Shown in pieces: positions 30,806 to 31,546 of a stretch of 31,546 nt of DNA. The DNA is taken from contig JAEWFT010000047.1 in assembly GCA_023388715.1 (NCBI GenBank), forward strand, positions 1-31,546. The letters are read 5' to 3'. Below the pieces are notes generated by a model. The model saw only the letters and a list, made by a program, of their open reading frames with translations, had not been told where the DNA came from and ran no database searches. The position numbers were made by a program, and so were the translations under genes. The stretch's first letter is position 1. Every line of letters starts with the position of its first letter. Origin of the DNA: Pseudomonadota bacterium (lineage in GTDB: Bacteria; Pseudomonadota; Gammaproteobacteria; Xanthomonadales; Xanthomonadaceae).

Positions 30806-31546
30806 TCAGCCCTGCGGCGCCGGGGCGGCGTCGGTGGCGGGCGCGACCGGCGGCGGCGCGTCGGCAGCCGGCGCGGCGCTGAGCTTGGCGCGCTCAGCGA
30901 CGATCAGCTGGTTGAGGATGCGGAACACGTCGTCCACCGACTTGCCCTTGATCCGGTACTTGCCGTTGACCACGAAGGTCGGGGTCGAGGGGGTGTCGCC
31001 GTTGGAGAAGGCATTCATGATGAACTGCTTGCCGCGGTTGACCTTGGAGGCGACCGCGAAGCTCTGCATGCTGCTGACGAACTGGCCCGGGTCGGCGCCG
31101 TAGGCGGCATAGAACCCGGCGATGTCCTGCGGGGTGTCCATCCCGCGCTCGCCCTTGAGGCTCTTGTCGATGTGGATGGCGCGGTACATCGCGTCATGGG
31201 TCTTGTCGACCAGCCCCATCGCCTCGGCGGCGTAGTAGGCCTTGGCGTAGTTGTCCCACATCGCGCCGAACGCGGCGGGGATATAGACCATGTTGACGTC
31301 CGGCGGCAGCTTGGCCTTCATCGCGCTGGCGGTCGGCTGCACCGCGGCGCAGAACGGGCAGACGTAGCCGAAGATCTCCGCGACCTCGATGCGGGCGGCG
31401 TCGGTCTCGAACGGCTGGCCGTTGGGGATCTCGACGTAGTCGGTGCCAGCCACCGGCGGCGGCGCGCTGGCGGCGGCGGCCTCCGCGGCCTTGATCGCGG
31501 CCTCGGCGGCGGCGCGCGCCTGCGGATCCTCGGCGCTGGCCTGTTG
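30806..31546 (-). CDS. dsbA: DsbA-type thiol:disulfide interchange protein (5' truncated by window edge)
   Basis: The frame is open to the right edge, so the N-terminus and any signal peptide are missing; at least 246 residues are present. An Ala-rich stretch (about 30 residues, AEAAIKAAEAAASAPPP) precedes the thioredoxin domain, which starts near VAGTDYVEIP. The active site is CPFC in FGYVCPFCAAV, where E. coli DsbA has CPHC. The cis-Pro loop is TPTFVVNG, as in DsbA. A Pro/Ala tail of about 24 residues ends the protein. It should introduce disulfides in the periplasm. Xanthomonads often carry two DsbA genes in tandem; a partner could lie just beyond the edge. Confidence 0.9.
   Translation of the reverse strand, partial: QQASAEDPQARAAAEAAIKAAEAAAASAPPPVAGTDYVEIPNGQPFETDAARIEVAEIFGYVCPFCAAVQPTASAMKAKLPPDVNMVYIPAAFGAMWDNYAKAYYAAEAMGLVDKTHDAMYRAIHIDKSLKGERGMDTPQDIAGFYAAYGADPGQFVSSMQSFAVASKVNRGKQFIMNAFSNGDTPSTPTFVVNGKYRIKGKSVDDVFRILNQLIVAERAKLSAAPAADAPPPVAPATDAAPAPQG

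Overview
This is a GC-rich (about 70%), densely packed chromosomal segment of a gammaproteobacterium. It most likely belongs to the Xanthomonadaceae/Lysobacteraceae (Lysobacter, Luteimonas, Thermomonas or Pseudoxanthomonas type). The grounds are gene order and protein character: envC-ctp, an aa3 oxidase cluster with a DUF2909 gene, rpsU divergent from tsaD, and folB-SDR-PTPS-MidA. The genus is an inference. Almost all genes are housekeeping. I see no mobile element, phage gene, CRISPR array, tRNA or rRNA. No gene-free stretch exceeds 300 bases; the largest gaps are 2573-2786 and 7468-7701.

Layout. 1-2572: envelope genes, namely the 3' end of an EnvC-type murein hydrolase activator, an S41 carboxy-terminal protease, and a rhomboid protease on the opposite strand. 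2787-7467: a FadL-type outer membrane transporter facing a bifunctional PutA, with a shared terminator between them. 7702-11972: the aa3 cytochrome c oxidase operon ctaC-ctaD-(45-aa membrane protein)-ctaG-ctaE. 12057-12284: a small DUF2909 protein on the minus strand. 12351-15776: SURF1, a thioredoxin-like membrane protein, ctaA and cyoE, which together supply heme A and assemble the oxidase. alkB and an N-terminally shortened ada follow cyoE after 4 bases (15781-17322).

17326-21296 (minus strand): a macromolecular-synthesis type operon, rpsU - yqeY - GNAT - yihY/brkB - dnaG, without rpoD next to dnaG. Divergent from rpsU is tsaD (21385). Next come a 47-aa membrane protein with a good FNR-type promoter, then a tightly overlapping set: folB - SDR - PTPS-family enzyme - MidA-type methyltransferase - VanZ-like protein (22699-25859). 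25836-29176 (minus): lytic transglycosylase slt and cca. 29223-30026: a TauE/SafE transporter. 30030-31546 (minus): an endonuclease/exonuclease/phosphatase-family protein and a DsbA-type protein that runs off the right edge.

The most interesting points are these. The pterin-gene trio has a PTPS homologue in which the usual catalytic Cys is replaced by an ExxHGH signature, sitting beside an intact folB. Two FNR/Anr-like boxes (TTGA-N6-TCAA) lie upstream of the aa3 oxidase operon and the 47-aa protein gene, the latter nested in a 10-bp inverted repeat. The DNA alkylation repair pair appears to be coupled to heme A synthesis. I found no clear evidence of a wholly new biological system.
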